From the NCBI GenBank assembly GCA_002706405.1, contig PALN01000033.1, positions 23,016 to 87,015 of the forward strand: a stretch of 64,000 nucleotides of DNA. Reading direction: 5' to 3'. Positions 15,852 through 25,017 of the stretch are shown in pieces. Position numbers and translations under genes: made by a program. The DNA is from Rhodospirillaceae bacterium. GTDB taxonomy: Bacteria > Pseudomonadota > Alphaproteobacteria > Rhodospirillales > Casp-alpha2. Each line of letters begins with the position of its first letter. The stretch's first letter is position 1. Under the pieces are notes generated by a model, which was given only the letters and a program-made list of their open reading frames with translations, was not told where the DNA came from and made no database searches.

Positions 15852-17297
15852 CTAATCCACAATGTCGCCGCCCCCGCCTTCGGCCTTTTCCTCGGCCTCG
15901 CGCAAGCGCCTGTACACCGTCGACGGACTCAACTCCAACAGTGCCGCCGCCCGCGATACGTTGCCGTCGCACTGGCTGATCGCCGCGTTGATCAATTCCT
16001 GTTCAACCTGCCACAAGGGCCGAATGACGATATTGCCCTGCGCCTCCCCCTTGTCCGCCGGTTGTGCATTTGACTGCGTCGATGATGCCGATGACGGCCT
16101 GACCGTTGCGGCGGGCCTTGCTTGCCCCATCCCGGCCCCCAACGGTGGCGGCAGCATATCGGCGGTCACCGTGTCACCGTCATGCAGAACGACGACGTTG
16201 CGGATCACATTCTGAAGCTGGCGCACGTTCCCCGGCCAGGGGAACCCGGAGAGGATCGCCGCCGCCTCGTCGTCAAATACCTGGAACGCCTTGCCTTCCT
16301 CCGCCGCGAACTCGGTCAGGAACCGGCCGGCGATATTCAGGATGTCGTCGCCCCGGTCACGCAGCGGCGGCAGGTGGATGGGGATGACGTGAAGGCGGAA
16401 ATACAGATCTTCCCGGAACGTGCCCTTTTCGACCTCTTCCCAGGGATCCTTGTTGGTCGCGCAGACGAAGCGGACATCGACCTTTTCCATATTCGAATTG
16501 CCGACCTTCTGGAACCCGCCGGTCTGAATAAAGCGCAGCAGCTTGACCTGAAGCGACAGGTCCATTTCACAGATTTCGTCCAGAAACAGCGTGCCGCCGT
16601 CGGCCAGGGTCGCCGCTCCGTCCCGATTGGCATGGGCCCCCGTAAAGGCCCCCTTCACATGGCCGAAAATCTCGCTTTCCATCAATTCCTGGGGAATGGC
16701 GCCGCAGTTCAAGGTGATGAACGGCTTGTCCGTGCGCGGGCTCTGGCTATGCAGGGCCTCGGCACAGACTTCCTTGCCGGTGCCTGATTCTCCGGTAATG
16801 AACACCGTTGCCTTGGACGGTGCCGCGGAATCGATGATCCGATAGACGGCCTGCATGGGCAATGATTTGCCGATAAAGCCGCAATAGGTCTCGCGGGTGA
16901 AATCCTTCTTCAGGATCTGCACGATGCCCTTCAGTTCCTGACGCTCCAGCGCATTGCGCAGCGTGAAGATCAGGCGTTCGGCATTGAACGGCTTCATCAG
17001 GAAGTCGGCCGCCCCTTCGCGCATGGCGTCCACGGCCATGTTGATCGAGCCATGGGCCGTGATGACGACAACCGCCGTACGGGAATTCTCCTGGGAAACC
17101 TTCTTCAGGATTTCCAGGCCGCTCATATCGGGAAGTTGAACGTCCAGAACAAGCGCATCGAACGAACCGTCGGCCAACGCCGTCAAGGCCTCCTTGCCGG
17201 TTTCGGCATGGACGACCTCGTAAGGTTCCGATCTCAGATATTCTTGATAGACGCGCGCCAGCGGTGGGTCATCTTCGACCAAAAGCAGGCGCTGCAC
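15852..17297 (-). CDS. Sigma-54-dependent response regulator, NtrC/LuxO type
   Basis: The 481-residue activator has three domains. The receiver holds phosphoacceptor Asp52 in [12 protein letters not shown] and Lys102. The AAA+ domain has Walker A GESGTGKE at 169-176, the sigma-54 contact loop GAFTGA at 216-221, and Walker [11 protein letters not shown]-terminal Fis-type helix-turn-helix includes [20 protein letters not shown]. When phosphorylated it should drive sigma-54 promoters, and the promoter at 14860-14875 is an obvious candidate target. No dedicated kinase is adjacent. It is separated from the convergent Hpt gene by 30 bases. Confidence 0.93.
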   Translation of the reverse strand: MQRLLLVEDDPPLARVYQEYLRSEPYEVVHAETGKEALTALADGSFDALVLDVQLPDMSGLEILKKVSQENSRTAVVVITAHGSINMAVDAMREGAADFLMKPFNAERLIFTLRNALERQELKGIVQILKKDFTRETYCGFIGKSLPMQAVYRIIDSAAPSKATVFITGESGTGKEVCAEALHSQSPRTDKPFITLNCGAIPQELMESEIFGHVKGAFTGAHANRDGAATLADGGTLFLDEICEMDLSLQVKLLRFIQTGGFQKVGNSNMEKVDVRFVCATNKDPWEEVEKGTFREDLYFRLHVIPIHLPPLRDRGDDILNIAGRFLTEFAAEEGKAFQVFDDEAAAILSGFPWPGNVRQLQNVIRNVVVLHDGDTVTADMLPPPLGAGMGQARPAATVRPSSASSTQSNAQPADKGEAQGNIVIRPLWQVEQELINAAISQCDGNVSRAAALLELSPSTVYRRLREAEEKAEGGGGDIVD

Positions 17298-17420
17298 CTT
17301 ATGCTTGGAAACGGGAATGGGGCCCTCACGGCGACTGGTTTCTATGTGCCGAGTATAAGACCAACAACGCTGCCGATGCCATAGGCAGGCGCGGTTAAGT
17401 CGTTGCTATACAATAAACAA

Positions 17421-18653
17421 TTAATTTGTCGATGTTTTGGCGCGCAGCGCCACCGCCATATAGATCGCTACGACCACGACAAACACCCCCGACGCCAGGA
17501 ACGGCGCGGCGTAGCTGCCGGTTCCATCGATCAGAAGACCGAATACGGGCGGCATCACCGTCACCCCGCCGAACATGGCGAACTGGGCACCACCGGTTGC
17601 ATCTCCGACCTGCGCGCGCGGCGCGGTATCCGCGACCTCCGACAGCCAAACCCCGTTCCAGCCATAACTGCACAACCCCAGCGCCAGCGACAGGCCCCCG
17701 ATGGTCCAGGCCGGCCAGGCCGGAGAAATGAAGGCGGTCAAGGCGAACAGGATGCAGACCAGAATGCCGATGCCGAGCAGCACCGCCGTCGGCGAGAACA
17801 CCTGCTTGGCGACATAGCCCCAGGCCAGCCGCCCGCCGATCCCGCCCGCCTGCACCAGGGCATAAAAGAAACCGGCGTCGATCAAGGACCAGTCCAGGGT
17901 ATGGATCAGGAACAGGACGTAGAACGAACCCAGACTGATCTGCGATCCGGCGAGCGCGAATCCGATCAGGGACAGCGCCCGCAGGGCCGGGTCGCCGAGA
18001 ACCAATTTCAGCGGCCCCCAAATCTTGATTTGCGGGCGGCCGCCGTCGCGTTGCCGGTCGTGGTCAAAGGTTTCGCGCACGGGCTGGATCGCCAACGCCA
18101 CCAGAATCGCAATCACTGCGAACACGCCGAACGCCCAGCGCCAGCCGAACAGCGCCGTCAGCGCCGGCAAGGTCACGCCGACAATGACACCGGCAACGGG
18201 CACGCCCGTCTGTTTGACGGAAAAGATCAGCGGCTGGCGATTCCCCGTGCCCAGGCCGCGCAGGATCTTCGTGCTGGTCGGATTGAGGGGGCCATAACAG
18301 ACCCCCATCAGCAGGGCCGCCACGGGTGCCAGCCAGATCATTGCCGGAAACAACATGACGATGCCGAGGGCCGCGAACACGCAGCACACCTGCGACATGC
18401 GCAGCGCGCCGTAACGATCCATGAAGCCACCGGACATCAGGCCCGTGACCTGCCCCATCAGATAGGCGAGCGCGACATAGACGCCGACGAAGGTCGGATC
18501 GATGCCCATTTCCGGCGCAATCACCGGCGCCAGAACGGGCACGCCGAACACCGCCGCCGTCCCCACGACCTGCACGGCCCAGGTTGATGCCAGCCCCCAA
18601 ACGAGTCTTTTGGCGGGCGGCATGCTTTCGCCCGCGACAGGATTTTCGCTCAT
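17421..18653 (-). CDS. Major facilitator superfamily transporter
   Basis: The 410-residue protein has about twelve hydrophobic segments and an MFS loop motif between helices 2 and 3 (GGFMDRYGALRMS). The usual two-halves arrangement is visible, with a charged central loop containing FDHDRQRDGG. It is probably an importer or exporter of small organic anions, with specificity unknown. It is divergent from the GST gene 42 bases away, so a shared promoter region is likely. Confidence 0.85.
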   Translation of the reverse strand: MSENPVAGESMPPAKRLVWGLASTWAVQVVGTAAVFGVPVLAPVIAPEMGIDPTFVGVYVALAYLMGQVTGLMSGGFMDRYGALRMSQVCCVFAALGIVMLFPAMIWLAPVAALLMGVCYGPLNPTSTKILRGLGTGNRQPLIFSVKQTGVPVAGVIVGVTLPALTALFGWRWAFGVFAVIAILVALAIQPVRETFDHDRQRDGGRPQIKIWGPLKLVLGDPALRALSLIGFALAGSQISLGSFYVLFLIHTLDWSLIDAGFFYALVQAGGIGGRLAWGYVAKQVFSPTAVLLGIGILVCILFALTAFISPAWPAWTIGGLSLALGLCSYGWNGVWLSEVADTAPRAQVGDATGGAQFAMFGGVTVMPPVFGLLIDGTGSYAAPFLASGVFVVVVAIYMAVALRAKTSTN

Positions 18654-18695
18654 GTGATACCGTGCTTTCGGATTTAGACCGAGGGAGGATCCGGA

Positions 18696-19316
18696 ATGCT
18701 AAGAGTGCTGGGACGTGCCACGTCCGTCAACGTACAAAAAGTCATGTGGCTGATAGACGAACTTGGCCTGAAAGCCGAACGCGTTGATATCGGCGGAAAA
18801 CACGGTGGCAACCAAGACCCCGCCTACCTTGCCAAAAACCCCATGGGGCTGATCCCTGTTCTCGAAGACGGCGACTACGTGGTTTGGGAAAGCCAGGCCA
18901 TCATGCGCTACATCCTGGAAGCCTACGGCGGCGATCCCTGGCTGCCGACAGATTTGAAAGTGCGCGGCCAGGCCCATCAGTGGATGGACTGGTATCTCAC
19001 CGTCATGCATCCGCCGATGACCGTGATCTATTTCCAGATGATTCGGGCGACCGCGGAAACCAAAAACGAAAAGGCCCTGGCCGAGGCTAAGGCCAAGGCC
19101 GGCGAATTGTGGGCCGTGCTCGACAAGCACCTGGCCGACAAGCCGTTCCTGACCGGCGACACGCTGAACATGGGAGACATTCCCTGCGGCTGTTCCGCCT
19201 ACCGCTGGCATACCCTGGTGCCGGACGGCCCGGATCTGCCGCACCTGAAGGCCTGGTGGGATCGCCTCAATGTCCGCCCGGCCTACAAGAAAAACGTGAT
19301 GCTTCCCTTCGAATAA
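18696..19316 (+). CDS. Glutathione S-transferase
   Basis: The 206-residue protein has a thioredoxin-like N-terminal domain, with the candidate catalytic Ser10 in GRATSVNVQK, the cis-Pro of LIPVL and the glutathione-binding Glu65-Ser66 in WESQAI. An all-helical C-terminal domain follows. Start follows GGGAGGATCCGGA. It forms a run with a kynurenine-formamidase-like hydrolase and a DsbA-fold isomerase, suggesting glutathione-assisted breakdown of an aromatic or cyclic compound. The substrate is unknown. Confidence 0.9.
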   Translation: MLRVLGRATSVNVQKVMWLIDELGLKAERVDIGGKHGGNQDPAYLAKNPMGLIPVLEDGDYVVWESQAIMRYILEAYGGDPWLPTDLKVRGQAHQWMDWYLTVMHPPMTVIYFQMIRATAETKNEKALAEAKAKAGELWAVLDKHLADKPFLTGDTLNMGDIPCGCSAYRWHTLVPDGPDLPHLKAWWDRLNVRPAYKKNVMLPFE

Positions 19317-19337
19317 GAACAAGGCCTTTCCATTACC

Positions 19338-20228
19338 ATGACTGAGCAGACCGTCTACCTGGGCATGACCCGGGCCGATCTTGATTTCCAGTACAACAAC
19401 CGCGCACGCGTCCCCAACCATGCCGAAATCTATGCCGGCTGGGCCCCCGCCTGCGTCTCCGTGACCAAGGATTTCGACTGTAAGCTTGACGTCGCCTATG
19501 GCGACCATGGGCGCGAAAAGCTGGATATTTTCCTGCCCGATCCGAAGCGCCACGGCGACGGCCCCCACCCCATCCGCCTGTTTTTCCACGGCGGATTCTG
19601 GATGAGCCGCGACAAGGAGGATTCCCGCTTCATCGTGCGCGGCCAGGTCGAGGCCGGAGCCATCGTGATCTCCGCCGAATACGCCCTGATCCCGTCGGTC
19701 GACATGACGGAACTCATCCGCCAGTGCCGGGCCGCCGTGGCCTGGGCGTGGAAGAATGCCGAGACCTTCAACGGTGACCGCGACCGGCTGTTCGTTTCCG
19801 GTCATTCGGCGGGCGGTCATATCGCGGCCATGCTGCAGGCGACCGACTGGACCGAATGGGGCCTGCCGGCGGATGCCGTCAAAGGCGCGGCCGCCCTGTC
19901 GGGCATCTTCGATCTGACGCCCATGCGCCATTGCTACATCGACGACACCCTGCACCTCAGCGAAGAGGATGTGCGCCGGTATTCCCCGGAACATCTGCCG
20001 CCCCTTGGCGGCGGGTCGACCCTAATCGCCGTCGGCGGGGCGGAAACGGCGGAGTTTCTGCGCCAGTCACAGGCCCTGGCCGCCGCCTGGGCCGGCAAGA
20101 CGGCGGAGGTCGAATTGATCGAGGTGCCGGACGCCAACCATTTCACGATCATGAACCATTACGCGGGGCCGGACAGTGACCTGTGCCGCGCCATGGTTCG
20201 CCAGATGGGATTGGGAGACGCGTCATGA
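19338..20228 (+). CDS. Alpha/beta hydrolase, kynurenine-formamidase-like
   Basis: The protein has 296 residues. The oxyanion-hole motif HGGFW (84-88) and nucleophile Ser157 in GHSAGGH are typical of the hormone-sensitive-lipase/formamidase branch. The C-terminal DANHFTI supplies the catalytic His. It should hydrolyse an ester, amide or lactone in the cytoplasm. No tryptophan-pathway genes are nearby, so kynurenine formamidase itself is not established. Its TGA overlaps the ATG of the next gene by four bases. Confidence 0.85.
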   Translation: MTEQTVYLGMTRADLDFQYNNRARVPNHAEIYAGWAPACVSVTKDFDCKLDVAYGDHGREKLDIFLPDPKRHGDGPHPIRLFFHGGFWMSRDKEDSRFIVRGQVEAGAIVISAEYALIPSVDMTELIRQCRAAVAWAWKNAETFNGDRDRLFVSGHSAGGHIAAMLQATDWTEWGLPADAVKGAAALSGIFDLTPMRHCYIDDTLHLSEEDVRRYSPEHLPPLGGGSTLIAVGGAETAEFLRQSQALAAAWAGKTAEVELIEVPDANHFTIMNHYAGPDSDLCRAMVRQMGLGDAS

Positions 20229-20878
20229 CACATTCCGTCGACGTCTTCTGGTCCTACCGCAGCCCCTATTGCTACCTGACCCTGGACCGCTTTCGCGATT
20301 GGCAGAAAACCTATGATCTGACCGTGGAAATTCGCCCGGTCTATCCCATGGCCGTGCGCAACCCGGACTTTTTCGCCAAGGTGAACCGCAAGTACCGCAC
20401 CTATCACACGCCGGACTACCACCGCGTCGGTGAATACCTGGGCATGCCCGTGCGCAAACCGGTGCCCGATCCCATCGTCATGGACAATGAAAACTACATC
20501 ATTTCCGCCGACCAGCCGCATATCGGCAAGTTCACCCGCCTGGGAGCCGCCGCGCAGAAACGGGGCAAATGTTTCGCCTTCACCAACGCCATGATGCGGA
20601 CGGTCTGGGATGGTCTGACGGATAACTGGAACACCAACGGCCACTATGCCGCGGCCCTGACGAAGGCGGGCCTGGACGCAGCCGAAATCCTGCGCGAGGA
20701 AACGGAAGACCGCGACGGATTGGAAGCGATCATCGCCGACAACCAGGCGGCCTTCGATGCCGCCGACCATTGGGGCGTACCCTGCATGGTGTTCGACGGC
20801 GAAACCTTCTACGGCCAGGACCGCATGGATATCCTGCTGTGGCGCATGAAGCAGAAGGGCCTGGCCCCGCGCGGCTAA
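20225..20878 (+). CDS. DsbA-fold 2-hydroxychromene-2-carboxylate isomerase family protein
   Basis: The 217-residue protein has a thioredoxin-like fold with an inserted helical domain. The N-terminal FWSYRSPYCYL carries the conserved Ser13 of glutathione-dependent isomerases. WGVPCMVFDGETFYGQDRM near the end holds the cis-Pro region and the QDR motif. Family members use glutathione to isomerise ring-cleavage products such as hydroxychromene carboxylate. The ATGA overlap with the hydrolase gene and GGGAG upstream support this start. Confidence 0.88.
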   Translation: MTHSVDVFWSYRSPYCYLTLDRFRDWQKTYDLTVEIRPVYPMAVRNPDFFAKVNRKYRTYHTPDYHRVGEYLGMPVRKPVPDPIVMDNENYIISADQPHIGKFTRLGAAAQKRGKCFAFTNAMMRTVWDGLTDNWNTNGHYAAALTKAGLDAAEILREETEDRDGLEAIIADNQAAFDAADHWGVPCMVFDGETFYGQDRMDILLWRMKQKGLAPRG

Positions 20879-21024
20879 CGCCGCCGCCCAGTCCCGGATG
20901 CGGTCACGCAGCGGCGGCATCGCGCGGGCGATCAGATAATCGATTGGTGTGCCCTGCCCCAACTCGCCGATGGCGAAACCGGCCGGCCCTGGTACCATGG
21001 CCGCGAACCACGAGGATCACACCG

Positions 21025-21783
21025 ATGATGAAACTGAATCGCCTGCTGGCCCTGTTCGCCGCTGTCCTGTTCGCCGTTACCGTCACCGGCGCCGCCCGGG
21101 CGGGCGAACTGACCGTGGTTTTCGCCATCGCCAAGCCGCCCTTCGTTTATGCCACGCAGACCGGTCCGGCGGGCCCGGACGACAAGGGCGGGATCGAGCC
21201 CCAGATCATGAAGGCGGCGCTGGCTCTGCGGGGGCGCAGTTTCGATGCCTTGTATTCGACCTATGACCAGTTGACCGGCCTCGTGTTGGACGGCCGCGCC
21301 GACGCTGCCGCCACGGTGCGCCCGGAAAACCCAGCCTTGTTCTATTCCAACGAATTCGTCAGCTTCCACAATGTCGCGGTGTTACGCGCGGGTGCTCCCG
21401 CCCCCGCCACCATCGCGGACCTGGCCGGCCTCTCCATGGTCGCCTGGGAAGGTGCGACCATGGACCTGGGCCCCGGCTTTGCCACGGCGGCGGCCGCGTC
21501 GCCGAAATACGCCGAAATGGGCGATCAGAAGGCGCAGGTCCAGGCGTTTATGGACGGTCGGTTCGACGCCGTGATCATCGACAGCACCATCTTCCGCTAT
21601 TGGAAAAAGGTGCTGGGCGGCAAGGCCGCTGACTTCCAGTTCCATTCCCTGTTCGGCGGACACACGCCCTTCGTCGTCGGCTTCGCGGACGAAACCGTCC
21701 GCAACGACTTCAATGCCGGCCTCAAGGAAATCCGGCAGAGTGGCGTTTACGACGTTCTGTTCAACCACCACATCGCCGACTAG
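21025..21783 (+). CDS. Periplasmic amino-acid-type solute-binding protein
   Basis: The 252-residue protein has a signal peptide (cleavage probably after ARA, about residue 26) and a family-3 binding-protein fold, with LDGRADAAATVRPEN and FMDGRFDAVIID as characteristic segments. It would bind a polar amino acid or similar compound. No ABC permease or ATPase is next to it, so it may serve a system encoded elsewhere or act as an orphan sensor protein. Start follows GAGGA. Confidence 0.85.
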   Translation: MMKLNRLLALFAAVLFAVTVTGAARAGELTVVFAIAKPPFVYATQTGPAGPDDKGGIEPQIMKAALALRGRSFDALYSTYDQLTGLVLDGRADAAATVRPENPALFYSNEFVSFHNVAVLRAGAPAPATIADLAGLSMVAWEGATMDLGPGFATAAAASPKYAEMGDQKAQVQAFMDGRFDAVIIDSTIFRYWKKVLGGKAADFQFHSLFGGHTPFVVGFADETVRNDFNAGLKEIRQSGVYDVLFNHHIAD

Positions 21784-21798
21784 GGCAGATTAACGCCC

Positions 21799-23028
21799 CT
21801 AGTCCTTGATCGCATTCGGTTCCGAATTGGGGATCGCCAGCACCATCAGATTGGCGATCAGGATCGTGCCCGCCAAGAGATAGAACACGGCGGTCAGGCC
21901 CCAGGTGTCGGCGATCAGACCGCAGAGCGGCGGCAGCGCGAAATTGAAGGCCGATTGCGTTCCGAACAACAGGCTCATGGAACTGCCGGACAGATGCGGC
22001 GGCGTGATGTCCATCATCCAGCTGTGCATCACGGGCCGCGCGGCATAAAGCGCGAAGCCCAGGATCGACACGCCGACGATCAGCATCATCTGATTGTCCA
22101 ACAAGGTGATGATCGCAAGCACGATGGTCGTGCCCGTGAAGCCGGCCATGACAACCGGCCGACGCCCTGAACGGTCGGACCAGATCCCCGCCAGGGGCGT
22201 CGCGATCAGCCCGCCGAGCTGCATGGCCATGAGGGTCGCCCCCACCGCCGTCGGCGCCAGATGCATTTCGTCCGCCAGATAAAGCGGCAGGAACATCAAA
22301 AGCCCCATGAGGGTCATCGTGCGGAACCCGGACATGACGCAAAGTGCCACCACCCAGCGGTTCTTCAGCAGCTTCTTGAGGCCGTCCAGATAGTCCGTGC
22401 CGGTCAACTTCTCCTTGGCTTGCGCCGCGTTGACGGCCTTGTCCCGGGCGTTGAGGGTCAGAAGCAGCAGAAGCGCGATGACGAACACGGGGATCGAGGC
22501 CACGACCGAGGCATCGCGCCAGCCGAGCCACACCAAAAGGAAGCCGGCCGCCAAGGGGGCGATGGCGTCACCGACGCTGGCCCCCAGCGCATGGAGGGAC
22601 AGGGCATAGCCTTTTTTGCTCGGGAAAGCCGATGACAGATAGGAAATCGCCGGCGGATGCCACAGGTTGTTGGTCGCCCCGATAAAGGCCAACAACAAGA
22701 ACACGGACCAGAACCCGTTCGCCCATTTCATGGCCGCAAGCGCCAGGGCGCCGATGACCAGGGCCGTGACCTGCAGGAACACGCGCCGGCCGACCAGATC
22801 GACCGCGGCACCGGAGCCGAAATTGGCAATGAAGCTGAACAGATGGAACGAGGTCAGGATCAACCCCGCTTCCGTATAGCTGATGCCCAGATCCTGGCGC
22901 AGCCAGGGAACCATCAGATAATAAACCGCGATAATCCAGTGGGTCCCGCCATGGCCCAGGCCGATCATCCAGGCCGGCCATTGCTGGCGCAGGGGAATAC
23001 CGGTCAATCTCTCGATCGCTGCACCCAA
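21799..23028 (-). CDS. Major facilitator superfamily transporter
   Basis: This MFS protein has 409 residues from a TTG at 23028, which follows GGAGGA with 6 bases between. The in-frame ATG at 23055 lacks a good ribosome site, so I prefer TTG. About twelve membrane segments are visible, with the loop motif DLVGRRVF in the first half and WSDRSGRRPVV in the second. The resemblance is to sugar/organic-acid MFS importers. It converges on the binding-protein gene. A TGTATACA palindrome lies upstream, shared with the divergent crotonase operon. Confidence 0.85.
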   Translation of the reverse strand: MGAAIERLTGIPLRQQWPAWMIGLGHGGTHWIIAVYYLMVPWLRQDLGISYTEAGLILTSFHLFSFIANFGSGAAVDLVGRRVFLQVTALVIGALALAAMKWANGFWSVFLLLAFIGATNNLWHPPAISYLSSAFPSKKGYALSLHALGASVGDAIAPLAAGFLLVWLGWRDASVVASIPVFVIALLLLLTLNARDKAVNAAQAKEKLTGTDYLDGLKKLLKNRWVVALCVMSGFRTMTLMGLLMFLPLYLADEMHLAPTAVGATLMAMQLGGLIATPLAGIWSDRSGRRPVVMAGFTGTTIVLAIITLLDNQMMLIVGVSILGFALYAARPVMHSWMMDITPPHLSGSSMSLLFGTQSAFNFALPPLCGLIADTWGLTAVFYLLAGTILIANLMVLAIPNSEPNAIKD

Positions 23029-23084
23029 TACGCGTCCTCCCCGACGAAACCGCATTCTATCCGAGGTCCGGCGGCGGTTAGTGA

Positions 23085-23094
23085 TTGTATACAA
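23085..23094. promoter_or_regulatory. TTGTATACAA palindrome upstream of crotonase operon and MFS gene
   Basis: TTGTATACAA is a perfect 10-base palindrome between the divergent MFS (start 23028) and crotonase (start 23206) genes. Its TGTATACA core recurs at 46316 and 62583, each time in front of a catabolic unit. It resembles operators of FCD-type GntR regulators. No such regulator is in the window. Confidence 0.55.
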
Positions 23095-23205
23095 AGGCCG
23101 GTCAATTTACGCTGTCGCCTCGCGCATTAGCAAGCTGGACCATAGCCCGCAAAGATCTGCTGCCTGGTCCGCCAATGAAAACAAGAGGACTTAGAGGAAC
23201 CACCC

Positions 23206-24015
23206 ATGGACGGATTTACGATGGACGGCGTCACGGATCAGTTGGTCGTCGAGAAAAAAGACGGTGTCGGCTACGTCCGATTCGACAATCAAGCCAGAAA
23301 GAACGCCATGACGTTCGAAATGTGGCGCGATCTGCCGACCGTGCTGGATGATTTCGAGGCCGATGATGCCGTGCGCGTGGTCGTTGTCTCCGGCGAAGGC
23401 GGCGGGGCGTTCTGCGCCGGGGCCGACATCTCCCAGTTCGAAAAGAACCGGTCGTCCGAGGACAGCGTGAAAATCTACAACGCCGCCACGGAAAAAGCCT
23501 CCGAGCGCCTGCGCGAGTTTCCCAAGCCGACCATCGCCAAGATCGAAGGTCCCTGCGTCGGCGGCGGCGTCGGCCTGGCCACCTGCTGCGACATTCGCAT
23601 CGCCGAGGAAGGCGCCATCTTCGCCGTGCCCGCCGCCAAGCTGGGCTTGGGCTACCGTGTCGACGGGCTGAAACCCTTCGTCGACCTGATCGGCCCGTCC
23701 TACGCCAAGGAAATCTTCTATACCGCCCGCAAGTTCACGGCCGAGGAGATGAAGGAAATCGGCTTCGTCAACCGGATCGTGCCCAAGGCGGAACTGGACG
23801 ACTATGTCGCTGATTACACCCGCCGTATCGTCGAGAACGCGCCGCTGACCATCAAGGCCGTGAAGGTCGTTGTCGCGGAATGCCTGAAGGACGATACCCT
23901 TCGCGATCACGACCTGTGCGCCAGCATCGTCAAGGATTGCTTCGATTCCGACGACTACAAGGAAGGGCGTCGGGCCTTCATGGAAAAGCGCAAGCCGCAG
24001 TTCAAAGGCAAATAA
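23206..24015 (+). CDS. Crotonase (enoyl-CoA hydratase family), catalytic Glu missing
   Basis: This 269-residue crotonase has oxyanion-hole segments GAFCAGADISQF and GGGVGLATCC. The two glutamates that hydrate enoyl-CoA are replaced: the GGGxE position is Gly (GGGVGLA) and the PE position is Ala (VPAAKLG). It is therefore probably not a simple hydratase, and other crotonase chemistry (isomerase, decarboxylase, hydrolase, C-C lyase) is more likely. Start follows AGAGGAACCACCC. It is first in a four-gene operon with ketopantoate-reductase, MmgE/PrpD and 6PGDH-like genes. Confidence 0.85.
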   Translation: MDGFTMDGVTDQLVVEKKDGVGYVRFDNQARKNAMTFEMWRDLPTVLDDFEADDAVRVVVVSGEGGGAFCAGADISQFEKNRSSEDSVKIYNAATEKASERLREFPKPTIAKIEGPCVGGGVGLATCCDIRIAEEGAIFAVPAAKLGLGYRVDGLKPFVDLIGPSYAKEIFYTARKFTAEEMKEIGFVNRIVPKAELDDYVADYTRRIVENAPLTIKAVKVVVAECLKDDTLRDHDLCASIVKDCFDSDDYKEGRRAFMEKRKPQFKGK

Positions 24016-24070
24016 AACCGGGGGCATTCCCCCAAACGACTAAGACCAAAAAGACAAAGGCAGATTTATT

Positions 24071-24988
24071 ATGCGCATTGCGATCATGGCCGCCGGCGGT
24101 GTTGGCGGATATTTCGGCGCCCGTCTGGCCGCCGCCGGCCACGACATTCATTTCCTGGCGCGCGGCGCCCATCTGAAGGCCATTCGCGAGGGCGGCCTGC
24201 GGGTCAGCAGCGACAAGGGCGATCTTCACCTGAAAGACGCCTCCGTCACCGACAACCCGGCCGACATTGGCCCGGTCGACGCGGTCCTGTTCGCGGTCAA
24301 GCTGTGGGACACGGAAGCCAGCGCCGATCAATGCAAGCCGCTTCTGGGCCCCGACACCCTGGTCGTCCCGTTCCAGAACGGGGTCCGCAGCATGGACGTT
24401 CTGTCGGAACGTCTTGGCGCGGCGCATGTCGCCGGCGGCGTTGCGCATATCGCCGCAGTGATCGGGGAGCCGGGCCTGATCAAGCACACGGGCTCCATGG
24501 CCCGGTTGACCATCGGCGAACGTGACGGCACCGTGACCCCGCGCATCGAAGCCCTGAATGCCGCGTTCGAGGACGGTGGCTTCGACCATGCCATCTCGCC
24601 CGACATCACCCGCTCCATCTGGGAGAAATTCATCTTCCTGTCATCGCTCAGCGGCCTGACGTCCCTGTGCCGGCAGCCGGCCGGCCCGATCCGCGAAAAC
24701 CCGGAAGCCCGCGCCCTGTTCGAAGCCGCGATCCATGAGACCGCCGCCGTCGGCCGTGCCGAAGGCGTGGCCCTGCCCGAGACTGCGGAAGCCAAGACCA
24801 TCAGCTTCATCGACGGCCTGCCCGCCGTCATGAAGGCCTCCATGCTGCATGACCTGGAAGCCGGTCGCCGGTTGGAACTGCCCTGGCTGAGCGGCGAAGT
24901 GGTGCGGCTCGGCCGCAAGCACGGCATCCCGACGCCGGTCCATGCCGCCGTCCTGGGGGCCCTGACCTTCTACGCCGACGGCGCCTGA
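24071..24988 (+). CDS. Ketopantoate-reductase family oxidoreductase
   Basis: The 305-residue NAD(P)-dependent dehydrogenase begins with the Rossmann motif AAGGVGGYFGARLAAAGHD. The catalytic Lys is expected in SIWEKFIFLSS. The family name enzyme makes pantoate, but no pantothenate genes are here and the window holds a second paralogue (28362-29420). It more likely reduces or oxidises another 2-oxo or 2-hydroxy acid in the acid-catabolism operon. Confidence 0.82.
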   Translation: MRIAIMAAGGVGGYFGARLAAAGHDIHFLARGAHLKAIREGGLRVSSDKGDLHLKDASVTDNPADIGPVDAVLFAVKLWDTEASADQCKPLLGPDTLVVPFQNGVRSMDVLSERLGAAHVAGGVAHIAAVIGEPGLIKHTGSMARLTIGERDGTVTPRIEALNAAFEDGGFDHAISPDITRSIWEKFIFLSSLSGLTSLCRQPAGPIRENPEARALFEAAIHETAAVGRAEGVALPETAEAKTISFIDGLPAVMKASMLHDLEAGRRLELPWLSGEVVRLGRKHGIPTPVHAAVLGALTFYADGA

Positions 24989-25017
24989 ACACGATCAACT
25001 CTGGGAGGAGAACCGCC

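Noticed and set aside
23134..23152. GG-N10-GC arrangement upstream of the first crotonase gene as a sigma-54 promoter
   Set aside because: Only the GG and GC match; the flanking bases of both elements differ from consensus.
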